Below, in pieces: positions 26,062 through 33,795 of a DNA stretch of 34,542 bases. The number at the start of each line of letters is the position of its first letter. Position 1 is the first letter of the stretch. The notes beneath the pieces are model-generated. The model did not search any database and was not told the origin of the DNA. It worked only from the letters and a program-made list of their open reading frames with translations. The stretch covers positions 1 through 34,542 of the forward strand of contig BLLX01000017.1 in the NCBI GenBank assembly GCA_011959405.1, given 5' to 3'. This DNA comes from Muribaculaceae bacterium. Its GTDB lineage: Bacteria > Bacteroidota > Bacteroidia > Bacteroidales > Muribaculaceae. A program made the translations under genes and the position numbers.

Positions 26062-27245
26062 TCCGATTCATATTTTATTCCAATTTTCTGAATCCCCACC
26101 AGTATCCGATAGGTGAAGAACTGTTTCGTCTCACAGGCGGCCGGTATCGTTTCATCGAAACCGAAAAAATGCCGGATGCATTTCATCGTGGGGGTTACCC
26201 GGATTATTCCGGCACGCCATGGCTCATACGCGCATGGGAATCACAGAAGGAGTCCGATATGGCCGAGCACATGGCCCTTGATGCCGACGTAATGATGTTC
26301 GGCGGAACATATCCCTACCACATCATTACCCGACGGCTCAATCAAGGGAAGATCACACTTCAATACTCCGAGCGATGGTTCAAGCGCGGACTGATAAATC
26401 TCCTTTCTCCACGTCTCATATCCTTGCAACTGCATTATCATCTCCTGCGATATTCAAAAAAGCCGCTTTATCTGCTCTGCGCCAGCGCATTCACCGCATC
26501 CGACATGTATGCCATGCACTCGTTCCGCGACAAAGCGTTCAGATGGGGCTACTTCCCGAAAGTTGCAGACAAAGCCGACGACAAAGAAAGCGTTTTTGAG
26601 AGTTTTCGTGACATATCGAAAATACGGTTAATGCATGTGGCCCGGTTCTTGAAATGGAAACATCCGGAAATGCCCGTCATATTTGCTCATCAACTCAAAA
26701 GCCAAGGAATAGATTTCGAACTCAACATATTCGGCTCCGGAAAACTGCGACCCGGAATCGAAACACTGATAAATGACCTGAATGTGGCCGACTGCGTAAA
26801 TCTCCGTGGCAACGTTCCCAATGACGAGATACACCGCCAGATGCGGAAACACCATATCCTGCTGTTCACCTCAGACCGCAACGAAGGATGGGGCGCTGTG
26901 GCAAATGAAGCTATGGCCAACGGTTGTACTGTCGTAGGCTCCGACCGGATCGGATCCATACCATATCTGATACGACATCAGGAAAACGGTCTGATTTTTA
27001 AAGACCGAGACCAGGCAGATTTTAACTGCAAAGTCATGTCACTCGTCTCTGACATGGCATATTGCGAACGCCTTGCGCGCAAAGCCTACGAAACGGTCAC
27101 GCAAGAATGGTCGCCGTCGGTCGCAGCCAAACGCCTGCTCACCTTAACCGACAGTCTCATTGACGGACGGCCCACCCCATACTCCGACGGCCCATGCTCC
27201 ATCGCGCCCGTCAGCCGTCATCCCCTAATAGACACCTTAATATAA
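26058..27245 (+). CDS. GT4 family glycosyltransferase
   Basis: GT-B-fold retaining glycosyltransferase of 395 residues. The C-terminal nucleotide-sugar-binding half shows LMHVARFLKWKHPEM, the core FGSGKLRPGIE, LRGNVPNDEI and the E-x7-E motif EGWGAVANEAMA (Glu276, Glu284), followed by GCTVVGSDRIGSIP. Donor and acceptor are unknown. It begins in the polymerase stop codon (ATGA) and ends nine bases before the frame-broken glycosyltransferase. Confidence 0.88.
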   Translation: MIRFIFYSNFLNPHQYPIGEELFRLTGGRYRFIETEKMPDAFHRGGYPDYSGTPWLIRAWESQKESDMAEHMALDADVMMFGGTYPYHIITRRLNQGKITLQYSERWFKRGLINLLSPRLISLQLHYHLLRYSKKPLYLLCASAFTASDMYAMHSFRDKAFRWGYFPKVADKADDKESVFESFRDISKIRLMHVARFLKWKHPEMPVIFAHQLKSQGIDFELNIFGSGKLRPGIETLINDLNVADCVNLRGNVPNDEIHRQMRKHHILLFTSDRNEGWGAVANEAMANGCTVVGSDRIGSIPYLIRHQENGLIFKDRDQADFNCKVMSLVSDMAYCERLARKAYETVTQEWSPSVAAKRLLTLTDSLIDGRPTPYSDGPCSIAPVSRHPLIDTLI

Positions 27246-27254
27246 CCAACAGCC

Positions 27255-28170
27255 ATGAAAATACGGTTTTACACACTCCTCTATGCCGACTTATCCGAAT
27301 CCAGACAATTACAAGGAAAAAAACGAAGTGCCCGGCAACGTATCGCCATTTTCATAAAAAATGCCATATTGCTTGACAAATCTCTACGGGCCACAAATCC
27401 TGAATGCGGCATCCTGACAATACTCACCAATAATATCGAACTCATATCCGACATTATTGATGAATGCGGCTATACCGGTATAAATGTCATTCAGATTGAT
27501 TTCTCACTGCCAGTGCCAGCAGGAATACCTTTTTATTCCGCCCATTACAAAATTGATGCCTTCAATTACTTCGCATCACTGCCCGATGACCAGTACTCCG
27601 TCTTACTTGACAACGACATAGTATTCCTGCGTCCGCTACCGCAGACATTTTACGAAATAACAGAACGACGCATCCCCCTATGCTACCACCTGCCTGTGGG
27701 CGATTGCGACAAAATGATGGCTGACTGCAGAAAAATATCATCGGACACCGACGTGCCCACCTGGACCGGAGGAGAGCTATGGGGGGGGGATAAATCGCTT
27801 CTATTCAAAGCTTTATAAAGAATGTTTATCTGTAACTTCCTCATATTTCAGCGTGATCGACAATAATTTTTTCCATATCGGAGATGAGATGCTGACTTCA
27901 CTGGCTTTCGCCAGGATGAAAAACCGCGGACTTGAATATCTCGATGCCGGCATGTATCGTTTCATTCACCGTTACTGGGGCATGCACGAACGTCAGCCCA
28001 TCCAGCACTTCAACCCCGTATTGGCCCATTTGCCAGCCGACAAGGTCTGGATCGCTGAATCCGGCATAGACAATAAACCTTTTGTGCCATCCGAATTCAT
28101 TGCCCGTTACAACAGACACCTCCGCCTGTTCAGATTCTTAAACAAGATACGAAACGCCATAAAAATATAA
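27255..28170 (+). CDS. DxD glycosyltransferase (GT-A fold) interrupted by a frameshift at a G9 tract; candidate phase-variable gene in OFF state
   Basis: The first frame (27255-27818) gives 187 residues: a GT-A-like start MKIRFYTLLYADL, the metal motif LLDNDIVFLRPLP (DND at 119-121) and then TGGELWGG. After nine G at 27781-27789 it reads nine unrelated residues and stops. With eight G (or eleven) the frame continues as GGELWGGINRFYSKLY, then SVIDNNFFHIGDEMLTS, to the stop at 28168-28170, giving 304 residues. The joined sequence has the expected GGE...GDEM blocks of DxD glycosyltransferases in such loci, and no key segment is missing, so the break is recent, switchable or a sequencing error. 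The stop of the restored frame overlaps the next ATG (TAATG). Confidence 0.85.
27781..27789 (+). repeat. Homopolymeric G9 tract inside a glycosyltransferase gene
   Basis: Nine consecutive G follow CTAT. The count decides the frame: 8 or 11 G keeps the full 304- or 305-residue protein, 9 gives a 187-residue product, and 10 stops right after the tract. Slipped-strand mispairing at such tracts is a known phase-variation mechanism in other bacteria. Confidence 0.95.
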
Positions 28171-29387
28171 TGCCGCGACTCTTACAAATAAACGTCACTT
28201 ACAAATATGGATCCACCGGCCGGATAGCCGACTCGATCGGCGATCTGGCAATCTCACATGGATGGGAATCATGGATAGCATACGGGCGGGAACTTAGCTC
28301 TGCAAAAGGGAGCAAATCCCATATCATCAGAATCGGGAATGAAACCGACATCTATCTCCACGGACTGCAGTCCAGAATATTCGACCGACACGGACTGGCA
28401 TCAAAAAAAGCCACCAGTCGGCTCATCGAAACAATCAAAGATATAAATCCGGACATTATCCATCTCCACAACATACATGGATATTATCTGAATTATCCTA
28501 TACTGTTTGAATTCCTGTCGGCCACAAACACACCAGTGATATGGACTCTGCATGATTGCTGGCCTTTCACCGGACATTGCGCATATTTTACATTCAACAA
28601 ATGCGAAAAGTGGAAATCACTCTGTGCCGGATGCTCAAATCTGAAAGCCTATCCGACATCCTTGCTTTTCGACAACTCCGCCAATAATCACAAGCTGAAG
28701 CGACAGGCATTCACATCCGTTGGCGACAGACTCCTTCTTGTACCCGTATCCAACTGGCTGAATGACATAGCGCATCAGTCTTTCCTGAAAGACTGCCAGT
28801 CTGCAGTGATCCACAACGGCATCGACCCCGAGATCTTTCACCCGCATGATGCCAGACAGCAAACCGACGACAGCCGACAGATGATCCTCGGCGTGGCCAA
28901 TGTATGGGAACCACGAAAAGGGCTGACAGACCTTATCAAACTCGATAGCATGATTGACCACACCAGGTTTCGGATCACCATCGTCGGATTGTCGGCCGAC
29001 CAACTGAAGAAACTCCCTCCCTCCATCATCGGCATACAGCGCACACAAGACATCCATGCACTGGCCAGACTGTATGCCGAAGCGACCGTATATGTGAATC
29101 CCACCTATGAAGACAACTTCCCGACGACCAATTTGGAAGCTCTTGCATGCGGCACTCCTGTTGTCACCTACAATACCGGCGGAAGCCCTGAAGCCGTCGA
29201 CCCGTCGACAGGAGCAGTTATAACTCCCGGCGATCTGCCCGGTCTTCTAAAGGCCATTGAACACTTTGCAGACACACCTGATAAAGAATCTCTGTCAGAA
29301 GCCTGCCGCCACAGGGCCGTGACCATGTTTGACCGCAGAGAATGCTATCAGAAATACTTCGACCTTTACATGTCGTTGCTTAAATAA
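28170..29387 (+). CDS. GT4 family glycosyltransferase
   Basis: GT-B-fold protein of 405 residues. The N-terminal half includes QINVTYKYGSTGRIADSIG and HLHNIHGYYLNYP, with the TLHDCWPFTGHCAYF and WKSLCAGCSNL segments typical of WcaL-like or wbuB-like enzymes of capsule loci. The C-terminal half has VIHNGIDPEIFHP, LGVANVWEPRKGL and the donor-site region YEDNFPTTNLEALACG (Glu314, Glu323) with GTPVVTYNTGGSPE. The two Cys in the CAGC-type segment may bind metal (inference). Its ATG overlaps the stop of the restored upstream reading frame, so it may depend on the state of the G tract for coupled translation. Confidence 0.9.
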   Translation: MPRLLQINVTYKYGSTGRIADSIGDLAISHGWESWIAYGRELSSAKGSKSHIIRIGNETDIYLHGLQSRIFDRHGLASKKATSRLIETIKDINPDIIHLHNIHGYYLNYPILFEFLSATNTPVIWTLHDCWPFTGHCAYFTFNKCEKWKSLCAGCSNLKAYPTSLLFDNSANNHKLKRQAFTSVGDRLLLVPVSNWLNDIAHQSFLKDCQSAVIHNGIDPEIFHPHDARQQTDDSRQMILGVANVWEPRKGLTDLIKLDSMIDHTRFRITIVGLSADQLKKLPPSIIGIQRTQDIHALARLYAEATVYVNPTYEDNFPTTNLEALACGTPVVTYNTGGSPEAVDPSTGAVITPGDLPGLLKAIEHFADTPDKESLSEACRHRAVTMFDRRECYQKYFDLYMSLLK

Positions 29388-29433
29388 CGCGGATCGGCAG
29401 AGAAATATCCCACCTACATATCCTGCAAAACTT

Positions 29434-29462
29434 TTCGGGCGGTCATTTTAAGACCGCCCGAA
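29434..29462. terminator. Strong hairpin after the GT4 gene, probable transcription terminator
   Basis: TTCGGGCGGTC and GACCGCCCGAA form an 11-bp stem with a 7-nt loop ATTTTAA, 46 bp after the GT4 stop. A run of four T precedes the stem and ATTT follows, so it may work in both directions. It separates the main glycan operon from the last GT2. Confidence 0.65.
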
Positions 29463-29611
29463 CTATTTCTGAAAAGAAGCTTTATAGGGTAACTATAATA
29501 TTAATATAAAAATTTTTTCATCAAAATAACACATCCTTTTGATAAAATACAATATTTAACTATCTTTGTATATTAATTAGGTAATTTTTGTAATGCTTAT
29601 TCAGAAATAGT
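29462..29611. repeat. 12-bp inverted repeat flanking a promoter; candidate invertible promoter segment
   Basis: ACTATTTCTGAA at 29462-29473 is exactly repeated in inverse orientation as TTCAGAAATAGT at 29600-29611. The 126 bp between them are A/T-rich and contain the promoter at 29538-29568 pointing toward the GT2 at 29685. The arms show weaker similarity further inward (AAGC and TTA blocks with a gap). No recombinase gene is in this window. Confidence 0.55.
29538..29568 (+). promoter_or_regulatory. Promoter of the terminal GT2 gene, inside the inverted repeat
   Basis: TTTG at 29538-29541 and TATCTTTG at 29561-29568, 19 bp apart, match the Bacteroidota -33/-7 consensus very well. Transcription would start near 29575, giving a leader of about 110 nt before the GT2 ATG at 29685. 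Confidence 0.75.
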
Positions 29612-29684
29612 CAATCTCTTATCTCAGACTCACGTTAAACAGACACATGGGCTTCAGATATTAACACCGAAAAATATTTCAGCC

Positions 29685-30491
29685 ATGACCATATCGATAG
29701 TCACCGCCACCTTCAATAGTGCCGCGACAATAAAAGATGCCATGCAGAGTGTCTTGAACCAGACATTCGGCAATTGGGAGCATATAATTGTCGACGGAGC
29801 ATCCACAGACGGCACAATGGCGATTGTAAAAGAATATGAACCGCTTTATAACGGACGTCTGAAATACATCAGCAAACCTGATAAAGGGATATATGAAGCC
29901 TTTAATACAGGCATTGAAATTGCATCCGGACAAATAGTGGGCATATTGAATTCCGACGATTTCTTCACATCAGACGATGTGCTCTCTCATCTGCACGACG
30001 CACTGGAAAACCATCCGGAACTGGACGCTGTGTACGGCGATGTTCACTATATCAATGCCAAGAATCCGAATAAGTGCATACGCTACTACAGTTCCGCCGG
30101 ATTCCGGCGCTGGAAAATGTTTTTCGGATTCCAGCCGGCACATCCTTCATTCTATTGCCACAAGCACATCTACATGCGATTCGGGGCTTTTGACACAAAT
30201 TTTCCGGTCGCTGCTGATTTTGAGAATCTCCTGAGACTTATTTATATCCACCGGATCAAAACACTATACATTCCTGTAGACTGCGTGACCATGAGAGTCG
30301 GTGGCGCATCCACATCAGGACTCAAAAGCCATGTACATATACTACGTGATCACCTTAAAGCATACAGCAAAAACGGTGTAAGATCAAACATCGTATTTGA
30401 CTGCTCCCGCTATATATTCAAAATATGCTCTATCATGATCCAGCGCCTTTTTCCGGTAAATAATCCAACAACGACATACGCGGAGCATTGA
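29685..30491 (+). CDS. GT2 family glycosyltransferase (WcaE-like)
   Basis: GT-A-fold inverting transferase of 268 residues. The start MTISIVTATFNSAATI, the DGASTDGT loop at 37-44, the PDKGIYEAFNTGI block and metal-binding NSDD at 89-92 identify a subgroup common in capsule and colanic-acid-type loci; FFGFQPAHPSFYC and PVAADFENLLRLI lie downstream. No membrane helix is seen. It is separated from the main run by a strong hairpin and has its own promoter, so its expression can differ from the rest of the locus. The donor sugar is unknown. Confidence 0.9.
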   Translation: MTISIVTATFNSAATIKDAMQSVLNQTFGNWEHIIVDGASTDGTMAIVKEYEPLYNGRLKYISKPDKGIYEAFNTGIEIASGQIVGILNSDDFFTSDDVLSHLHDALENHPELDAVYGDVHYINAKNPNKCIRYYSSAGFRRWKMFFGFQPAHPSFYCHKHIYMRFGAFDTNFPVAADFENLLRLIYIHRIKTLYIPVDCVTMRVGGASTSGLKSHVHILRDHLKAYSKNGVRSNIVFDCSRYIFKICSIMIQRLFPVNNPTTTYAEH

Positions 30492-30762
30492 TGCCCTGAA
30501 ACTTCAACATTGAACAATCGGTAGTGTCACTACAAGGACATCAAGCCGCCACGGTGTTAGGGATTTCCATACGGTAAGGTTTAAGCGGATGACTCTTATC
30601 TCCCCTATCCGATTAAATATTGCGGAGTCTTGAACAGTACCTGCACAAAAAGTCGTATATTTGTCATCAGATTTCGAAAAACAAAAAGCAACACCACAAA
30701 TCTGGCATTGCATTACACTCACATAGTACCGCCCAATACTCATAACCCATACCCCATAAACA
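30492..30762. other. Intergenic region between the polysaccharide locus and the mutarotase gene
   Basis: These 271 bp hold no coding frame that I trust. The only clear signal is the candidate promoter at 30630-30663. I see no hairpin with a T run after the GT2 stop. Confidence 0.5.
30630..30663 (+). promoter_or_regulatory. Candidate promoter of the mutarotase/nucleotidyltransferase pair
   Basis: TATATTTG at 30656-30663 matches TAnnTTTG; a TTG at 30630-30632 is 23 bp upstream, slightly longer than usual. The leader to the ATG at 30763 would be about 93 nt. Confidence 0.5.
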
Positions 30763-31143
30763 ATGCAACGATTTGTCCTTACTCTGGATCTGGTCGACGA
30801 TCCCGGCCTGATCGAACGGTATCTGGAAGCACACCGCAATATCTGGCCGGAAATTCCTGCCGGCATACGTGAGGTCGGCATCACCGGCATGGACATATAC
30901 CGTGACGGCAACCGCCTTGTCATGATCATGCAGATGCCCGACTCCATCGACTGCGACGCGGCCATGGAGCGGTTGGCCACTCTGCCCCGTCAGGCCGAAT
31001 GGGAAGAGTTTGTCGGACAATTCCAGCAATGTGATCCCGGATCGACTTCCGCCGGAAAATGGCGCCAGATGAACCGGATATTCGAACTCCCTTCTCCACA
31101 CAACACCTCCAACAACAATAACAACGACGACCATGGCAAATAA
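30763..31143 (+). CDS. L-rhamnose/L-fucose mutarotase family protein (RhaM-like)
   Basis: Dimeric ferredoxin-like-fold epimerase family that interconverts alpha and beta anomers of 6-deoxyhexoses. It has 126 residues against about 104-110 in typical RhaM. Family features are the N-terminal RFVLTLDLVDDPGLIERY, HRNIWPEIPAGIREVGI, the YRDGNRLVMIMQ strand and the W-R-Q-M-N-R-I-F-E-L ending of the core. The extra length is an Asn-rich tail (HNTSNNNNNDDHGK) whose codons overlap the start of the next gene by 11 bases. Fucose rather than rhamnose is a reasonable guess given the GT11 enzyme upstream, but this is inference. Confidence 0.85.
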   Translation: MQRFVLTLDLVDDPGLIERYLEAHRNIWPEIPAGIREVGITGMDIYRDGNRLVMIMQMPDSIDCDAAMERLATLPRQAEWEEFVGQFQQCDPGSTSAGKWRQMNRIFELPSPHNTSNNNNNDDHGK

Positions 31144-32293
31144 AAAAGTTTTCGTCAGCGGCTGCTACGATATGCTCCACAGCGGCCATGTGGCCTTTTT
31201 CAAAGAAGCCGCCCGCTACGGCGACCTCTACGTAGGCATAGGTGCCGACTCCACCATCGAGCAACTCAAAAACCGCAAGACGGTCTACTCTGAAAAAGAA
31301 CGTCTCTACATGGTGAAATCCATACGTTACGTTACCGAAGCATACATCAACCCCGGATCAGGCATGATGGATTTCGTGGAAACAGTCGACCGCGTCAAAC
31401 CGGACATCTTTGTGGTCAACTCCGACGGCGGATCCGACACCAAGCGCCAGTTCTGTGCCGAACGCGGCATAGAATACATCGAGCTCGAGCGCGTACCCGA
31501 CGCCGGACTCGAAGCTCGCAGCACCACATCGCTGCGCAAAGGCGTGACATCGCATCTGCCCTATCGCATAGACCTTGCGGGCACTTGGATCGACCAGCCA
31601 TACGTGAGCCGCTACGGAGCCGGATGGGCACTCACCGTGAGCATCGAGCCGACAATAGAGTTCATGGAACGCGGCGGCATGAGCACATCCACACGCAATG
31701 CGGCAAAAAAAATATGGCCATACGAGCTGCCTAACTACAACGAGGAGATGATGGCGCGCCTGCTCTTCTGTTTTGAAAACGACCCCGAACGCGACGGCCA
31801 CATATCCGGCGCACAGGACGCCATAGGCATCTGTATGAGCGGACTTAACCGGCATTTCTACGACAACCACTTCTGGCCCGAGCGCATCGAATCTTACCAC
31901 GACGAGGAAACACTCTCATGGCTGGAAAGCCACCTGTGTCTGGTGGAGATGTTCCCGCGCCGCAAAGGATGCTCCGTAGTCGCCGGCATGGATATAACCC
32001 CCGAAAAAGTCCGGGCGCTGACATCGGCCGCCGACCGTTGCTGGCAAGCCATCATGGAACGCGACCTCAATGGATTCGCCGCCGCCTTCTCCGATTCGTT
32101 CAACGCACAGATAGCCATGTTTCCGGCCATGATGGCCGAAGGCGTGGAGGAACACATCAGCCGATGGAAACCGCAGTCTCTCGCCCACAAAATGTCGGGA
32201 GCAGGTGGCGGCGGCTATCTGGTGCTGGTCATCGACGGCCCTGTGCCCGAAGGCGCCATACCCGTCAAGATCCGCCGCAAAGACAGCTTCTGA
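31133..32293 (+). CDS. Fusion of a cytidylyltransferase-like domain and a GHMP-kinase-like domain
   Basis: A 386-residue fusion. Residues 1-137 are a nucleotidyltransferase domain with FVSGCYDMLHSGHVAFF (HSGH at 16-19), YSEKERLYMVKSIRYV, and RSTTSLRKG (about 129-137), as in glycerol-3-phosphate or heptose cytidylyl/adenylyltransferases. Residues 143-386 resemble a GHMP kinase: motif 1 PYRIDLAGTWIDQP at 143-156, a GAQDAIGICMSGLN block at 226-239 and motif 3 KMSGAGGGGYLVL at 353-365. The Gly/Ser-rich ATP-binding motif 2 (GLGSSAA-like) is not recognisable, so kinase activity is doubtful. Translational overlap with the mutarotase suggests a sugar salvage/activation role (inference). Confidence 0.8.
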   Translation: MANKKVFVSGCYDMLHSGHVAFFKEAARYGDLYVGIGADSTIEQLKNRKTVYSEKERLYMVKSIRYVTEAYINPGSGMMDFVETVDRVKPDIFVVNSDGGSDTKRQFCAERGIEYIELERVPDAGLEARSTTSLRKGVTSHLPYRIDLAGTWIDQPYVSRYGAGWALTVSIEPTIEFMERGGMSTSTRNAAKKIWPYELPNYNEEMMARLLFCFENDPERDGHISGAQDAIGICMSGLNRHFYDNHFWPERIESYHDEETLSWLESHLCLVEMFPRRKGCSVVAGMDITPEKVRALTSAADRCWQAIMERDLNGFAAAFSDSFNAQIAMFPAMMAEGVEEHISRWKPQSLAHKMSGAGGGGYLVLVIDGPVPEGAIPVKIRRKDSF

Positions 32294-32310
32294 CAGAGAC
32301 TAAACATCTT

Positions 32311-33039
32311 TCAGCCTATCACTCCGCTCTGCGCGTACAGCCGGCCCGTCTCATCGGAGTCCAGCGCGTGCAGAGCGGCTTTTGCACCCTGCCTGGGCGT
32401 GGAGATGAACGGCCTGAAAAAGACGTCGGCAAGACGGTCCACCACCGGCCATCCGAGCGACAGAATTCCCGTGTCCACCACCCCCGGCGTGGCGCAATTC
32501 ACCCTTATTCCCCTTTCGGCTAATTTCGGCGCCATCTCCTGCGTCAGTTTCCACAACAGCAGCTTCGAACGCCCGTAGGCCACAAACCGGCTCCACGGGT
32601 CAGCGGCCCTCGCGGCCCGTCCGGGCGCATCGTCGATATGCCGCGGCACCTTTCTGGCCACCGAACTCGTAAACACCACCACACCTCCCGGCTGCACCTG
32701 CGGCAAAAGCAACTCCGCAAACATCCTTGTCGCCTCATAATTCACCTGATACGTCCGCTCCAGACCGTCGGCCGTGATCACAGTCTCCCTCACAGGCATA
32801 ATGCCGGCATTGCTGACAATGCCGTAAATCCGCTCACCCTCAAGCATACCCGCCGCCCGGCGTACGGATGCGAAACTCGCCAGATCAAGCTCCAGACCAC
32901 GCAGACGCGGATGCTCCGGCAGTCTCTGCGGCCTGCGGCACGCACCGATCACATCCGCTCCGCGTTCCAGCAGTTCGCTCACAATGGCGCCGCCTATACC
33001 TCCTGAAGCACCCGTCACTATAACCGTCTTTCCTTTCAT
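32311..33039 (-). CDS. Short-chain dehydrogenase/reductase
   Basis: NAD(P)-dependent oxidoreductase with a Rossmann fold, 242 residues. The cofactor loop TGASGGIG is at 9-16, with SNAG at 76-79, a catalytic Ser in VVFTSSVARK and Tyr155-x3-Lys159 (YGRSK). The Arg residues after the second strand (ACRRPQR) suggest NADP preference. The substrate is unknown; the overall style is of retinol-dehydrogenase-like SDRs. It starts directly after the upstream SDR stop and converges on the fusion gene with a 17-bp gap. Confidence 0.9.
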   Translation of the reverse strand: MKGKTVIVTGASGGIGGAIVSELLERGADVIGACRRPQRLPEHPRLRGLELDLASFASVRRAAGMLEGERIYGIVSNAGIMPVRETVITADGLERTYQVNYEATRMFAELLLPQVQPGGVVVFTSSVARKVPRHIDDAPGRAARAADPWSRFVAYGRSKLLLWKLTQEMAPKLAERGIRVNCATPGVVDTGILSLGWPVVDRLADVFFRPFISTPRQGAKAALHALDSDETGRLYAQSGVIG

Positions 33040-33795
33040 TTATTTTTTTGATAATTTGTCGAGCAAAAGATATTTCACCCAAATTCTCACCCAGTCAGGC
33101 AGAATTCCCACTGCCACTATGGCCAGCCGGTTGACCGGACCGTTTATGTACTGTTTGCGACGGCCCATAACAGCCTTCAACGCTCCGTGCACAAACCTGC
33201 GCGGTGTATATAAGGCCCCTACCCTCACCCCCAGTCTCTGCAGCTTCGGCGACAGGCCGAACAGATCAGTGGCAATGCCGCCCGGACAAGCCACAGTGAC
33301 GCTTACTCCGCAATCCCTCGTCTCAAGCCGAAGCGCACGCGAGAAAGCGCGTATATAGGCTTTCGTGGCGGAATACATCGCTATGCCGGGCATAGGCATC
33401 CAGCAGCTCATCGAACTCATGTTCAGAATCATCCCTCCGCCCCGGGCCGCCATGGCAGGCACCATGGCACGACAAAGCTGCGTCACGGCCCTCACATGCA
33501 GGTCCACATACAGGTCAAGCCTGCGCGGATCCATGTCGGCCACGGCCATGAAATCAAAAATTCCGGCATTGTTTATAAGCAGATCCGGCACAATGCCAAT
33601 CTCTCCGAGCCATGCCATCACCCTTGCAGCGGCATCCTGATCCGTCAGATCCAGCAGCAGTGAATATTCTCCCGGAGCCGGACGGCAGTCCACTTTAAGC
33701 ACTCCGAAACCTCTCTCTTCAAGCTGCCGGCAGAATTCCGCCCCTATGCCCGACGCGGCTCCGGTCACAAGCGCCCACTTCCCGGCAGCAGTCAT
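33040..33795 (-). CDS. Short-chain dehydrogenase/reductase
   Basis: Rossmann-fold oxidoreductase of 251 residues. It shows TGAASGIG at 11-18, NNAG at 75-78, a catalytic Ser near 127-128 (NMSSMS) and Tyr141-x3-Lys145 (YSATK). An Asp after the second strand (VDCRPA) suggests NAD preference. A long C-terminal tail with a hydrophobic, basic end (VNRLAIVAVGILPDWVRIW) may bind membrane. It overlaps the flavin oxidoreductase gene by four bases, so the three genes likely work on one substrate class. Confidence 0.9.
   Translation of the reverse strand: MTAAGKWALVTGAASGIGAEFCRQLEERGFGVLKVDCRPAPGEYSLLLDLTDQDAAARVMAWLGEIGIVPDLLINNAGIFDFMAVADMDPRRLDLYVDLHVRAVTQLCRAMVPAMAARGGGMILNMSSMSCWMPMPGIAMYSATKAYIRAFSRALRLETRDCGVSVTVACPGGIATDLFGLSPKLQRLGVRVGALYTPRRFVHGALKAVMGRRKQYINGPVNRLAIVAVGILPDWVRIWVKYLLLDKLSKK

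Noticed and set aside
27853-28170. Separate small gene starting at a GTG after the G tract
   Set aside because: It is the second half of the frame-broken glycosyltransferase; the sequence joins seamlessly to the first half with one G fewer.
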